Positions 9,931 through 17,780 of a stretch of DNA of 64,000 nt are shown here, one piece after another (positions within the stretch are counted from its first letter, which is position 1; each line of letters begins with the position of its first letter). The notes beneath the pieces were generated by a model that was given only the letters and a program-made list of their open reading frames with translations, was not told where the DNA came from and ran no database searches. The position numbers and the translations under genes are program-made. Origin of the DNA: Nocardia gamkensis NBRC 108242. Its GTDB lineage: Bacteria; Actinomycetota; Actinomycetes; Mycobacteriales; Mycobacteriaceae. The stretch is taken from the NCBI RefSeq assembly GCF_001612985.1, contig NZ_BDBM01000009.1, forward strand, positions 124,001 through 188,000, in the 5' to 3' direction.

Positions 9931-9950
9931 AAATATGAAGACCGGTCTAC
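9931..9950. promoter_or_regulatory. Operator of the TetR regulator
   Basis: The palindrome AGACCGGTCT (9939-9948) is preceded by AAATATG and lies 12 bases before the TetR ATG. The same AAATATG-N-AGACCGGTCTA sequence recurs at 10552-10570 before the next gene, so both are probably bound by the TetR protein. Confidence 0.8.
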
Positions 9951-9959
9951 AGTCGACGC

Positions 9960-10514
9960 ATGGGCGTCAAAGGCACCGAAACCCGCGGCAAACTCGTCGA
10001 CGCGGCCCGCACGCTGGTGGAGCGGCACGGTTATTACGGTGCGGGGCTCAACCAGATCCTGGCGGCCAGCGGCGCGCCACGTGGGTCGTTGTATTTCCAC
10101 TTCCCCGGCGGCAAGGACGAATTGGTCGCGGCGGCGATCGCCCAGGCGGGCAAGGAGATCACGGCGCTGATCGACACGATCGAGCCCGGCGACGCCGGCG
10201 CGGCCGCGAGCATGCTGCTGCGTGCGTTCGGCGACCGGCTGGAAGCGTCCGGTTGGCAACAGGGCTGCCCGATCGCCACGGTGGCCTTGGACGTCGCGGC
10301 CGGGAACGACCCGATCCAAGCGGAGTGCGCCGCCGCGTACGCCGCATGGGAACAGGCGTTGCGGCTGCGGCTGCGCGCCGACGGTCGCGCGAACGCCGAC
10401 GATTTGGCCGCCACCGTGCTGGCGATGGTCGAGGGCGCGTTATTGCTTGCCCGCGCCCAACGCAGTCGTGAACCCCTGGAACGGGTGGAACGCACGCTGC
10501 GCACCCTGATCTGA
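9960..10514 (+). CDS. TetR-family repressor
   Basis: A 184-residue regulator with an N-terminal helix-turn-helix (GYYGAGLNQILAASGAPRGS, residues 21-40) followed by SLYFHFPGGK. Its C-terminal part resembles the LmrA/YxaF ligand-binding domain, including GCPIATVALDVA. It is likely to repress itself and the downstream reductase-hydrolase gene through the repeated palindrome. The ligand is unknown. Confidence 0.92.
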   Translation: MGVKGTETRGKLVDAARTLVERHGYYGAGLNQILAASGAPRGSLYFHFPGGKDELVAAAIAQAGKEITALIDTIEPGDAGAAASMLLRAFGDRLEASGWQQGCPIATVALDVAAGNDPIQAECAAAYAAWEQALRLRLRADGRANADDLAATVLAMVEGALLLARAQRSREPLERVERTLRTLI

Positions 10515-10551
10515 CCGCGGATGTCCCGCCGAGTCTTTCCACGTGTCCACA

Positions 10552-10570
10552 AAATATGTAGACCGGTCTA
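10552..10570. promoter_or_regulatory. Second operator, before the reductase-hydrolase gene
   Basis: The 12-bp perfect palindrome TAGACCGGTCTA lies at 10559-10570, preceded by AAATATG. It is 13 bases before the ATG at 10584 and 1 bp into the region before its ribosome site. It matches the site before the TetR gene. Confidence 0.8.
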
Positions 10571-10583
10571 GTAAGGAGAAGTC

Positions 10584-12293
10584 ATGTCCGACAGCATCGT
10601 GTTCGGAGCCGCCGGGTTCCTCGGCCGCAACGCGGTCGCCCGTTTACTCGAGCAGGGGCATTCCGTCACCGCCGCCTTGCGGCCGGGCAGCGAGGAGCGG
10701 CTGACCGGATGGTTGCGCCGCCGAGGGGTCGACGCGAGCGGGCTGGAGATCGTCTCGTGTGATGTCACCGCACCTGACCTCGGCCTGCCCGCGGGGTTCG
10801 ATCCCTCCGGCATTCGCGACGTCTACAACTGCGCCGCCCGCTTCGCCTTCGGGCTCGCTCGTGAGGACGCGTACGCGGTCAATGTCACCGGCGCGCTGCG
10901 GGTGCTGGAGTGGGCCGCCGCCCGGCCCGAGCTTCGACGCGTCGTGCACATCACCGGATATCGGATCACCGTCGAGGAATCCGAGGAGCAGCATTACGAG
11001 AGGGGCGCTTACGGCGCTTCGAAGTTCGAATCGGACCCGCTGCTGCGCAGCCGGGCGGCGGAGCTCGGCGTCGCGCTGACAATCGCGAATCCGAGCAGCG
11101 TGATCGGACCCGGTCAGTACGTCGGGCTGTCGAGCGTCGTCGAGGACCTGTGGAACGGACGGCTCCCCGCCGTCCCCGGCGGCCCCGCGAGCTTCGTGCC
11201 GATCGTCGACCTGGACTACTTCACCGATTTCTTGATCAGCCTGCCCGCCCTGCCGGATACCGCGGGTCGCTCCTACACGGTTCTGGATGATCGAACACCC
11301 GAGCTTCCGAAGCTGATTCGCCTGCTTGCCGGGCATCTCGGCGTCCGCGCGCCGCGCTTGTCCATTCCGGTCGGCGTCATCGCGAAACTTCCGCGCGCGC
11401 TGACCGGCGCCGATCCGGAAACAATGACGTTCATCGCCGAGGACCGTTACGACACATCGGCGGCGCAGGACGTGGCCCGCCGTGCCGGGCTCACCATGCC
11501 TCCGACCGAGGCGACCTTGCTGACGTGGGCCGACCATCTGGTGGCCAGCCGGTTCGGCGCGGTGGCCGACGATCCGACCGCCGGCTTCGTCGACGGCGTA
11601 TGGGTGAGTGGCGAACGGAGCCGACCGGACTATGTTCTGGTGCACGGCCTTCCGCTCGACGGTGAGTCGTGGAACGAGGTGCGCGCCGAGTTGGACGGGC
11701 CGAGCCTGGTGGTCGACCTGCCGGGCTTGGGGCGCTCGGCGCCCGGCGATACCGATGCGGTGTTGCCGAAACTGCTCGCCTCCGTCCGTAGCCGTCCCGT
11801 GCTGGTCGGCCATTCGCTCGGCTGCGGTCCGGTGCTGCGGTACGCGGCGCGGCATCCCGAGCGGGTCTCCGGGGTGGTGCTGGTGGCTCCCGCGTTCCTG
11901 CAACCGCGGTCCGGCCCGCTGCTGCGCTCACCATTGGCCGCGGTGGCGATGCGCCGGATGTCGGCCGGTTCCCTCGCCGATCGGCTCGGCGTGCCGGAGA
12001 GCGCCGCGCTCGCGAGCGCCGCGGCGAACCTGCGCAGGCCGGGCGTCGCCGCACGAACCGTCGCCGCTCTGCGCCGCGCGAGCGCCCCCGCGCGGCGCGA
12101 GAAGTTGCGCGCCCTGCTCGCGCGGATCGAGGTGCCGGTGCGGATCGTCACCGGTTCGGCCGATCCGTTGACGGTCGCGACCGCACGCGACTCGATCGCG
12201 ATACCGGACACGGGCCACTACCCACAGTTGACCCATCCCGCGCGGCTCGCGGCCGAGATCGCGCGAGTCCGCACTGTCGAGGCGCTGCACTGA
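10584..12293 (+). CDS. NAD(P)-dependent epimerase/reductase fused to alpha/beta hydrolase
   Basis: A 569-residue two-domain protein. Residues 1-320 form an extended short-chain dehydrogenase with GAAGFLG (8-14) and the catalytic pair Tyr143/Lys147 in YGASK. Residues 348-569 form an alpha/beta hydrolase with nucleophile Ser411 in GHSLGC and likely triad partners Asp527 and His545. AAGGAG gives a strong ribosome site. The single frame is continuous, so this is a true fusion. Both parts are soluble. It is the probable target of the adjacent TetR repressor and may act on an ester- or lactone-containing compound; the substrate is not visible. Confidence 0.9.
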   Translation: MSDSIVFGAAGFLGRNAVARLLEQGHSVTAALRPGSEERLTGWLRRRGVDASGLEIVSCDVTAPDLGLPAGFDPSGIRDVYNCAARFAFGLAREDAYAVNVTGALRVLEWAAARPELRRVVHITGYRITVEESEEQHYERGAYGASKFESDPLLRSRAAELGVALTIANPSSVIGPGQYVGLSSVVEDLWNGRLPAVPGGPASFVPIVDLDYFTDFLISLPALPDTAGRSYTVLDDRTPELPKLIRLLAGHLGVRAPRLSIPVGVIAKLPRALTGADPETMTFIAEDRYDTSAAQDVARRAGLTMPPTEATLLTWADHLVASRFGAVADDPTAGFVDGVWVSGERSRPDYVLVHGLPLDGESWNEVRAELDGPSLVVDLPGLGRSAPGDTDAVLPKLLASVRSRPVLVGHSLGCGPVLRYAARHPERVSGVVLVAPAFLQPRSGPLLRSPLAAVAMRRMSAGSLADRLGVPESAALASAAANLRRPGVAARTVAALRRASAPARREKLRALLARIEVPVRIVTGSADPLTVATARDSIAIPDTGHYPQLTHPARLAAEIARVRTVEALH

Positions 12294-12428
12294 TCAGGGC
12301 CCGCACCGTAGGTCGCCTGCGCTACCGAGGGCCGGACCGCAACGGCGTCGCCGACGCAATGGCATGCCCGAGGTCGCCTGCGAACCGGGAGCCGGACAGT
12401 TCGTTCCGCCGTGCGGTCCCACACAGCG

Positions 12429-12462
12429 GCGGGCCCCAACACCATTCGGTGCGGGGGCCCGC
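12429..12462 (-). terminator. GC-rich hairpin after the small peptide gene
   Basis: A 9-bp stem GCGGGCCCC/GGGGCCCGC with a 16-base loop. It sits about 60 bp past the stop of the 39-residue ORF and about 135 bp past the convergent fusion gene. No T run follows. Confidence 0.45.
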
Positions 12463-12519
12463 TCGGTCACGCCTCGGGTCGGCGTGGGACCCGGTCGATC
12501 TCCTCGACCGTCACGTCGG

Positions 12520-12639
12520 TCAGCGGCCGCCGAAGGAACCCGTCCACAGGGTGTCGACGAGGCCGTGCAGCGCGGCGCCGAGCGTGTCGAAAAGACCGTT
12601 CACAGCAGCGCTGCCGGTGTCGATGATAACGGGGATCAT
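12520..12639 (-). CDS. Putative 39-residue amphipathic peptide
   Basis: Starts at MIPVIIDTG and ends SFGGR. A GAGGAAGAGG ribosome site lies about 7 bases before the ATG. The middle is a predicted amphipathic helix with an internal repeat, GLFDTLG and GLVDTLW, spaced ten residues apart, and no signal peptide. I do not recognise the family. Small acidic amphipathic peptides without signals (PorA/PorH type) form cell-wall channels in Corynebacterium, which is a resemblance in style only. The AT-rich region upstream contains a possible -10 box (TATTAT near 12728-12733) and an inverted repeat. It could also be a chance ORF. Confidence 0.5.
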   Translation of the reverse strand: MIPVIIDTGSAAVNGLFDTLGAALHGLVDTLWTGSFGGR

Positions 12640-12740
12640 GGAAATACCTCTTCCTCGAAAAATTATCCAGTCGAACTGGCTGACACGGGGGACATCGGCG
12701 GCGACTCGGTGGCGGTTACAAATTTCGATAATATGGAGAT

Positions 12741-12772
12741 GCAGACCACATATACGTACGATAGTGGTCTGC
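12741..12772. promoter_or_regulatory. Inverted repeat upstream of the small peptide gene
   Basis: Perfect 9-bp arms GCAGACCAC and GTGGTCTGC are separated by 14 bases. It lies about 100 bp before the peptide ATG in locally AT-rich DNA, so it may be an operator or an RNA hairpin. Confidence 0.5.
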
Positions 12773-13061
12773 GGCACATGAGATAGCGGCTTTGAGCTGC
12801 GATTCTAGTCATACGTCCAGGTCGGAAGCCCAATCCGGGCCGCTAATTTCCCTCGCTAACCGACGCGTAGACAAAGTCGAAACGAGTTTTCACTACCCCA
12901 GCAATAGGGGCGTATGAACAATCATTCGGCACGACCTTTCCGAGCTGACCGATAGAGCTTCCGAATAACTCTCCGTAACCCTGTTCGGCGGCTCCGAAAA
13001 TCAGCCGCGCCATGTCGGCACGGGGATTCGGTGACCGACGCGATCCCGATCGCGGGGTAGG
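12773..13061. other. Intergenic region without a recognised gene
   Basis: About 290 bases of lower-GC sequence between the inverted repeat and the LysR remnant. No credible ORF or RNA gene is seen. Confidence 0.4.
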
Positions 13062-13560
13062 TCAGGAAGCGTCCACGGTGACCAACGGCACACCCTCGGT
13101 CCCCTTCGTGGCGGCCACCGCGCGGGAGAACGCACGCACCCGCTGGGTCTCCCGGTGGCGGTGCCACACCAATCCCAGCCGGGACTCGGCGATCCCGGTC
13201 ACCGGCACGAAGGTCACCGGCCGCCTGCGGTGCGATTCCGCGGTCGGGTGGCACAGCAGCATCGCGCCGCGGCCGGCCGCCACCGCGGCGAGGCCCTCCT
13301 CCAACGTGCCGACCTCCGGACCGGGGCGCACCGTCCAGCCCTCCGGCGTCACATCCAGCGTCTGCGCCCTGCGCCAGTACTCCGGCGCCGGGGCGCGCAC
13401 TGCGACCATGGGGACCTCGGCGATGTCCTCGACCGACAGTGCGGCGCGTCCCGCGAGCGCATGCGAACTGGACACCGCGAGCGTCTGCGGCTGCCCCGCG
13501 AACACCGATCCGAGCACCAGATCACGCTCACCCATCGGCAGCTCGTCGCTTCGTTCGGGC
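13062..13560 (-). pseudogene. LysR-family regulator remnant, 5' end missing
   Basis: The encoded residues from SDELPMGERDLVLG to the C-terminus resemble the second half of a LysR effector domain, for example FAGQPQTLAVSSSHALAGR and a late RLGLVWHRH segment. The helix-turn-helix and the first half of the effector domain, roughly 130-170 residues, are absent. Sequence upstream of about 13560 in this frame has no LysR character and runs into the divergent nucleotidyltransferase gene. It is most likely a decayed gene. A start codon far upstream (13718) keeps the frame open but does not restore the domain. Confidence 0.65.
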
Positions 13561-13631
13561 CCGTCGCGCCTCGCCCGTGAGGCGGCGAAAAGCAGCTGCG
13601 ACAACCCTTTTCGGCACCTACCATCACGTTC

Positions 13632-14438
13632 ATGTCTTTGCGCGCGATTCCGGCTTCGATGGACCCGGCGGTGGTCGGGTCCATCGATCGTGAGCTGGAC
13701 CGGGTCGAGCGGGAGCACCGGGTGTCGATCCGGTTGGCGATCGAGAGCGGTAGTCGCGCTTGGGGATTCCCGTCTCCGGATTCGGACTACGACTGCCGGT
13801 TCGTCTATGTCGCGACACTGGAGACCTACCTGTCCCCGTGGCGCACCCGCGACGTGGTGGAGACGCCGCTGACGGACCTGCTCGACGTGAACGGCTGGGA
13901 TCTGGCCAAGGCGCTACGGCTGCTGGTGCAGGGTAACGCGGTGCTCATCGAGTGGCTGATGTCGCCGATCGTCTATCGCGGCGACGAGGATTTCCGCGAC
14001 CGATTGCGCGCGGTGGCCGATGAGGTCGCCGACCGGGACAAGGTCGCGCGGCACTATCTGCACCTGGGCACCAAGCAGTGGGCGCTGTACGAGCGCACCG
14101 GATCGTTGAAGAAGGTGTTCTACGCGCTGCGGCCTGCGATGGCGCTGCGGTGGCTGCGCGAGCATCCCGCGGCGGCGGTGGCGCCGATGCATCTGCCGAC
14201 GCTGCTGCGGCAGTGCGAGCTGCCTGCCGAGTTGACGGCGGCGGTGACCGAGCTGACCGACCTGAAGTCGCGGACCAGGGAGATGGGCAGCGGGTCGGTG
14301 CCCGCGCCGATCACCGGGTTCATCGCCGCCGAATTCGCCTGCGCCGCCGAAGTGTTCCGCAGGTCCGGGGGCCGCGACCACATGCGGGCCCGCGCGATCA
14401 CCGCGGAGTTCTTCCGCTCCGAGGCGCTGGCGGGCTGA
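13632..14438 (+). CDS. DNA polymerase beta-superfamily nucleotidyltransferase
   Basis: A 268-residue protein whose N-terminal part carries the nucleotidyltransferase signature GSRAWGFPSPDSDYD, with the two metal-binding Asp residues (about residues 42-57). This is the family related to E. coli YcgL-type predicted nucleotidyltransferases (Pfam 10127), some of which lie near RNA-repair genes. The C-terminal part is helical and may bind a nucleotide-bearing substrate. No ribosome site is obvious. The neighbours are unrelated regulators and remnants, so context gives no clue to the substrate. Confidence 0.85.
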   Translation: MSLRAIPASMDPAVVGSIDRELDRVEREHRVSIRLAIESGSRAWGFPSPDSDYDCRFVYVATLETYLSPWRTRDVVETPLTDLLDVNGWDLAKALRLLVQGNAVLIEWLMSPIVYRGDEDFRDRLRAVADEVADRDKVARHYLHLGTKQWALYERTGSLKKVFYALRPAMALRWLREHPAAAVAPMHLPTLLRQCELPAELTAAVTELTDLKSRTREMGSGSVPAPITGFIAAEFACAAEVFRRSGGRDHMRARAITAEFFRSEALAG

Positions 14439-14453
14439 GCGGCGCGAAGAGGT

Positions 14454-15002
14454 CTACGAGGCGGCTTTCCGCTCGTCGGCTTCGTTCGACTCGGCGACCG
14501 CGTCGGCGTAGGCCTGGGCGAGTCGTCGCGTCGCGGTCGGACGATCCGGGTCTGGGCGCGGGATGCCGAGGTGGCTCTCCCGTAGCTCGTCCATGAAGTC
14601 CGCCCACAGCCGCGGACCGCCCGCCTCGAGCAGTTCGGCCCGCACCCGAAGAGTCCGGGTGGTCGGGCGGTGCCGCAATCCCCACGCGCCGAGCTGCGCC
14701 ATGATCGGCACCAATTGGATGGCCGGTTCGGTGAGCCGGTATTCGGCTTTCTGACCGGGCCGGGTGTCCGCGCGGCTGAGCAGCCCCGCCGCCACCAGGC
14801 GCTTGAGCCGATCGGACAGGATGTTGGAGGCGATGCCCTCCTCCGAGCCGGCCAGCAGCTCGCGGAAGTGCCGCCGGTCGCCGAACATCACGTCGCGCAG
14901 CACGAGCAGCGTCCACCGATCGCCGATCACCTCGATCGTCGCGTTGATCGGGCACCCCGAACGTCCGTCCTCGCGCACCCGGCACTCCTCTCGGTCCGAC
15001 AA
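14454..15002 (-). CDS. HxlR-family transcriptional regulator
   Basis: A 182-residue regulator with the HxlR winged helix: an N-terminal Cys before PINATIEVIGDRWTLLVLRD, then FRELLAGSEEGIASNILSDRLKRL. A C-terminal extension of about 70 residues follows. Members often respond to electrophiles or oxidants through the Cys and control a divergent gene. Here the divergent gene is a broken dihydrofolate-reductase-like ORF, so its natural target is lost. TTGCAATA and TTGCAATC repeats in the 60 bp upstream may be its operator. Confidence 0.92.
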   Translation of the reverse strand: MSDREECRVREDGRSGCPINATIEVIGDRWTLLVLRDVMFGDRRHFRELLAGSEEGIASNILSDRLKRLVAAGLLSRADTRPGQKAEYRLTEPAIQLVPIMAQLGAWGLRHRPTTRTLRVRAELLEAGGPRLWADFMDELRESHLGIPRPDPDRPTATRRLAQAYADAVAESNEADERKAAS

Positions 15003-15076
15003 CTACTGCTTGCAATATACAACCGGTAAGCCGTACACTGCGCACAACCAGTTGCGAATTGCAATCACTTAGCGGA

Positions 15077-15175
15077 ATGAGCGAACCGTTGCCCGAGCTG
15101 CGCGTACACAACCTCGCGATCTAACTGGACGGCTACGTCGCCGGTCCGAACCAGGGGCCGGATTCACCCACGTGA
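15077..15175 (+). pseudogene. Dihydrofolate reductase-family (RibD-C) remnant
   Basis: Translation from the ATG at 15077 reads MSEPLPELRVHNLAI, stop (TAA at 15122), LDGYVAGPNQGPDSPT, stop. This matches the start of bacterial RibD-C proteins, where the stop replaces a Ser in the usual ISLDGYVAGP motif. The remaining approximately 170 codons are absent and unrelated sequence follows. It is divergent from an HxlR regulator, an arrangement common for intact copies. Confidence 0.8.
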
Positions 15176-15216
15176 CCTTCACCCGCTCCGCAGCGTGCAA
15201 ACGTCCCGAACAGGGG

Positions 15217-15250
15217 AAAGGCCCCGCACCCATCCCGGTGCGGGGCCTTT
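15217..15250 (-). terminator. cspA terminator
   Basis: A 14-bp perfect stem (AAAGGCCCCGCACC / GGTGCGGGGCCTTT) with a 6-base loop, 17 bp past the cspA stop. Confidence 0.9.
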
Positions 15251-15267
15251 CGAAGCTAAAGTCGCGA

Positions 15268-15471
15268 TCAGAGAACGCGGACGTCCTGGGCCTGCGGACC
15301 CTTCTGTCCCTGGCCGATCTCGAACTCCACGCGCTGCCCCTCATCGAGGGACCGGAAACCCGAGCCGCTCACAGCCGAGTAATGCACGAAGACGTCGGGC
15401 CCCCCGCCGTCCTGTGCGATGAAGCCGAAGCCCTTCTCGCTGTTGAACCACTTCACAATGCCTTGAGCCAT
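15268..15471 (-). CDS. cspA: Cold-shock protein
   Basis: A 67-residue OB-fold nucleic-acid-binding protein of normal length. RNP1 is KGFGFI and RNP2 is VFVHYSA; the N-terminus is [17 protein letters not shown]. It binds single-stranded RNA or DNA as a chaperone. It has its own terminator. The long gene-free stretch upstream would allow the long 5' leader typical of cold-shock genes. Confidence 0.97.
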   Translation of the reverse strand: MAQGIVKWFNSEKGFGFIAQDGGGPDVFVHYSAVSGSGFRSLDEGQRVEFEIGQGQKGPQAQDVRVL

Positions 15472-15938
15472 TTCATACTTTCTGTAGACGAGCCAGGTAG
15501 GTGTTATGAGATGCCCTGGCCTCGTAGATCAACGATGCCACGATCCGACGAATTACTCACGTTCCGCGCCACCAACTGTGAGCTAACGCTCACGACGACG
15601 CTCGGCTCCGTCGTGCGCGACGCTCGCTCAGGGGGCTGGGTCTGTCACCTCCCACGTTCGGTCGGGTCCCGGTCCGTGCGATTTCGCCGGGCCCATCAGG
15701 CGGATACCCGCACTTCGCCTCGAATAACGTCCGCCGCCGTGCCCGGTCGAGCACACCCCACGCGGAGGGGCCACCCGCGCCCGGCATCATGGGACTCCTT
15801 CTTCGACGCGGTTCGGCACCGATGCGCAATGGCTACCAATTAGCTTGTGCCACAACTGATTTCAGTGTACCGGACGCAGAATACGACAAGTCAGCCTACG
15901 TCCGGGGCGCACCGCCTGCACCGTTCTTTAAGTTCTGT
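15472..15938. other. Intergenic region between cspA and iolD
   Basis: About 470 bases that must hold the cspA promoter and leader on the minus strand and the 3' end of the iol transcript. A short TGTGAGCTAACGCTCACGA inverted repeat lies near 15577-15595 (arms GTGAGC/GCTCAC). An arginine-rich frame on the minus strand (15590-15829) lacks credible coding character. Confidence 0.5.
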
Positions 15939-17780
15939 TCACGGCCGGAGGTAGCGCACCTGGCGCGGTTTCGTCTCGTCGTATGCGGCACGGCCGGGCA
16001 GATGCTCCGGCACTCCGACCTCCCACCAGGCGCCCGCGTCGGTCCACGCCGACGGCTGCGTCCGCACGACGAGCACCGCCGGCCGGCGCTCGGCCCTCGC
16101 CGCCGCCCTCGCCCGCGGGTAGGCGGCACGGAATTCGTCCAGGCCGGAGGCAGTGAAAACCGAACATCCCAGCGCGGCGGCGTGGGCGGCGAAATCGACA
16201 CGGGGCGGATGTTCGTGCGTGGTGTGGCAGTCGGCGTAGAAATTGTTGAACGGCTCGCCGCCCTGCCCCTCTTGCAGCCGGGCGATCACGGCGTACCCGT
16301 CGTTGTCGCAGACCACGGCGATGAACGGATGCCCGGCGAACGCCGCGGAGAACAGTTCCGAGTTCAGCATCAGATACGAGCCGTCGCCGAGCAGGGTCGT
16401 CACCACGCCTTCGTCCCGCGCCATGGCCGCGCCCCACGCACCCGCGAGCTCGTAGCCCATGCAGGAGAAGCCGTACTCCACGTCCATCGTCGGTGCGCCG
16501 CCGGTCGCCCGCCAGCCGCCGACGAGTTCACCGGGCAAGCCGCCGGAGGCCGTCATCACGTAATCGCTCGGCTCGCTCAGGTCGTTCACGGCGCCCACTA
16601 CCTGGGCATAACTCGGCGCGCCTTGGGTCGGTGCGCGCAGTTCGTCGATACGCGCGTCCCAAGAGCCGCGCAGTTCGGCGGCTCGCGCGGTCCAGTCGGG
16701 GTCGGCTCGCCATTGCCCCACCTGCGCGGCCAGCTCGCGCACGGTGGCCTCGGCGTCACCGACCACCGCGCGGGCGCCGTGCTTGACCGCGTCGAAGCGC
16801 GCCACGTTGATCGTGACCAGGCGAACGTCCGGCGCGAAAACCGTCCAGGACGCGGTGGTGAAGTCCTGTAACCGGGTCCCGACCGCGAGGATCAAGTCGG
16901 CTTCGGCCGCCATCGCGTTCGCCGATGCCGAGCCGGTGATGCCGAGCGGGCCCGCGAACAGCGGATGCTCGTGCGGCACGAGGGTGCGGCCCGCGGTGGT
17001 CTCCACGACCGGGAGGCCGTGGCGCTCGGCGAATTCGAGCACGGTGGCCCCCGCGCCCGAATAGCGGACGCCGCCACCGAGCACCAGCAGCGGACGGCGC
17101 GCCGAGCGCACTGCGGCCACGGCGTCGGCGAGCGCTCGCCGATCGGGGCGCGGCCGCGCGAGACGGTGCACCACCGGCTCGAAGAGCGCGTCGGGGAAGT
17201 CGTAGCTCTCGGCCTGGACGTCCTGCGGGAGCGCGAGGACGACCGGACCGGCATCCGCCGGATCGGTGAGCACGCCCACCGCCTGCGGCAGGGTCGAGAT
17301 CAGCTGCTCCGGGCGGGTGAGGCGGTCGAAGTACCTGCTCACCGGCCGGAACGCGTCGTTCACCGTGACGGTCGGGTCGCCGAAGTGCTCGACCTGTTGC
17401 AAGACCGGGTCCGGTGCCCGCCCGGTGAAGGTGTCGCCGGGCAGCAGCAGCAACGGCAGCCGATTCGCGTGCGCGACGCCCGCCGCCGTCACCATGTTGA
17501 GCGCGCCGGGACCGATCGATGAGGTCACGGCGCCCACCTGACGCCGGTGGGCGGCCTTCGCGTAGCCGACGGCCGCGAGCGCCATCCCCTCTTCGGTATG
17601 CCCGCGCCAGACCGGTAGTTCGGCGCGCCGCTCGTGCAGCGCGGTGCCGAGGCCGAGCACGTTGCCGTGGCCGAAGATCGCGAACACGGCGGGGAACAAT
17701 GGCGCCTCGCGGCCGTCGAGCGTCTCGGAGCGCTGGGCGATCAGCCAGGCCACCAGCGCCTGCGCCGTGGTCAGTCGCAT
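15939..17780 (-). CDS. iolD: 3D-trihydroxycyclohexane-1,2-dione hydrolase
   Basis: A 613-residue thiamine-diphosphate enzyme that opens the inositol-derived ring to 5-deoxyglucuronate. It has the three-domain acetolactate synthase-like layout. ThDP binding is seen in the C-terminal domain as GDGSYLMLNSEL and the following CDNDGYAV. The length is typical for IolD (about 620). Its ATG overlaps the iolB stop by ten bases (ATGCGACTGA), so translation is probably coupled. It is the last gene of the iol operon. Confidence 0.95.
   Translation of the reverse strand: MRLTTAQALVAWLIAQRSETLDGREAPLFPAVFAIFGHGNVLGLGTALHERRAELPVWRGHTEEGMALAAVGYAKAAHRRQVGAVTSSIGPGALNMVTAAGVAHANRLPLLLLPGDTFTGRAPDPVLQQVEHFGDPTVTVNDAFRPVSRYFDRLTRPEQLISTLPQAVGVLTDPADAGPVVLALPQDVQAESYDFPDALFEPVVHRLARPRPDRRALADAVAAVRSARRPLLVLGGGVRYSGAGATVLEFAERHGLPVVETTAGRTLVPHEHPLFAGPLGITGSASANAMAAEADLILAVGTRLQDFTTASWTVFAPDVRLVTINVARFDAVKHGARAVVGDAEATVRELAAQVGQWRADPDWTARAAELRGSWDARIDELRAPTQGAPSYAQVVGAVNDLSEPSDYVMTASGGLPGELVGGWRATGGAPTMDVEYGFSCMGYELAGAWGAAMARDEGVVTTLLGDGSYLMLNSELFSAAFAGHPFIAVVCDNDGYAVIARLQEGQGGEPFNNFYADCHTTHEHPPRVDFAAHAAALGCSVFTASGLDEFRAAYPRARAAARAERRPAVLVVRTQPSAWTDAGAWWEVGVPEHLPGRAAYDETKPRQVRYLRP

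Noticed and set aside
15590-15829. 79-residue minus-strand frame between cspA and iolD
   Set aside because: Arg/Pro-rich with no ribosome site and no recognisable similarity.
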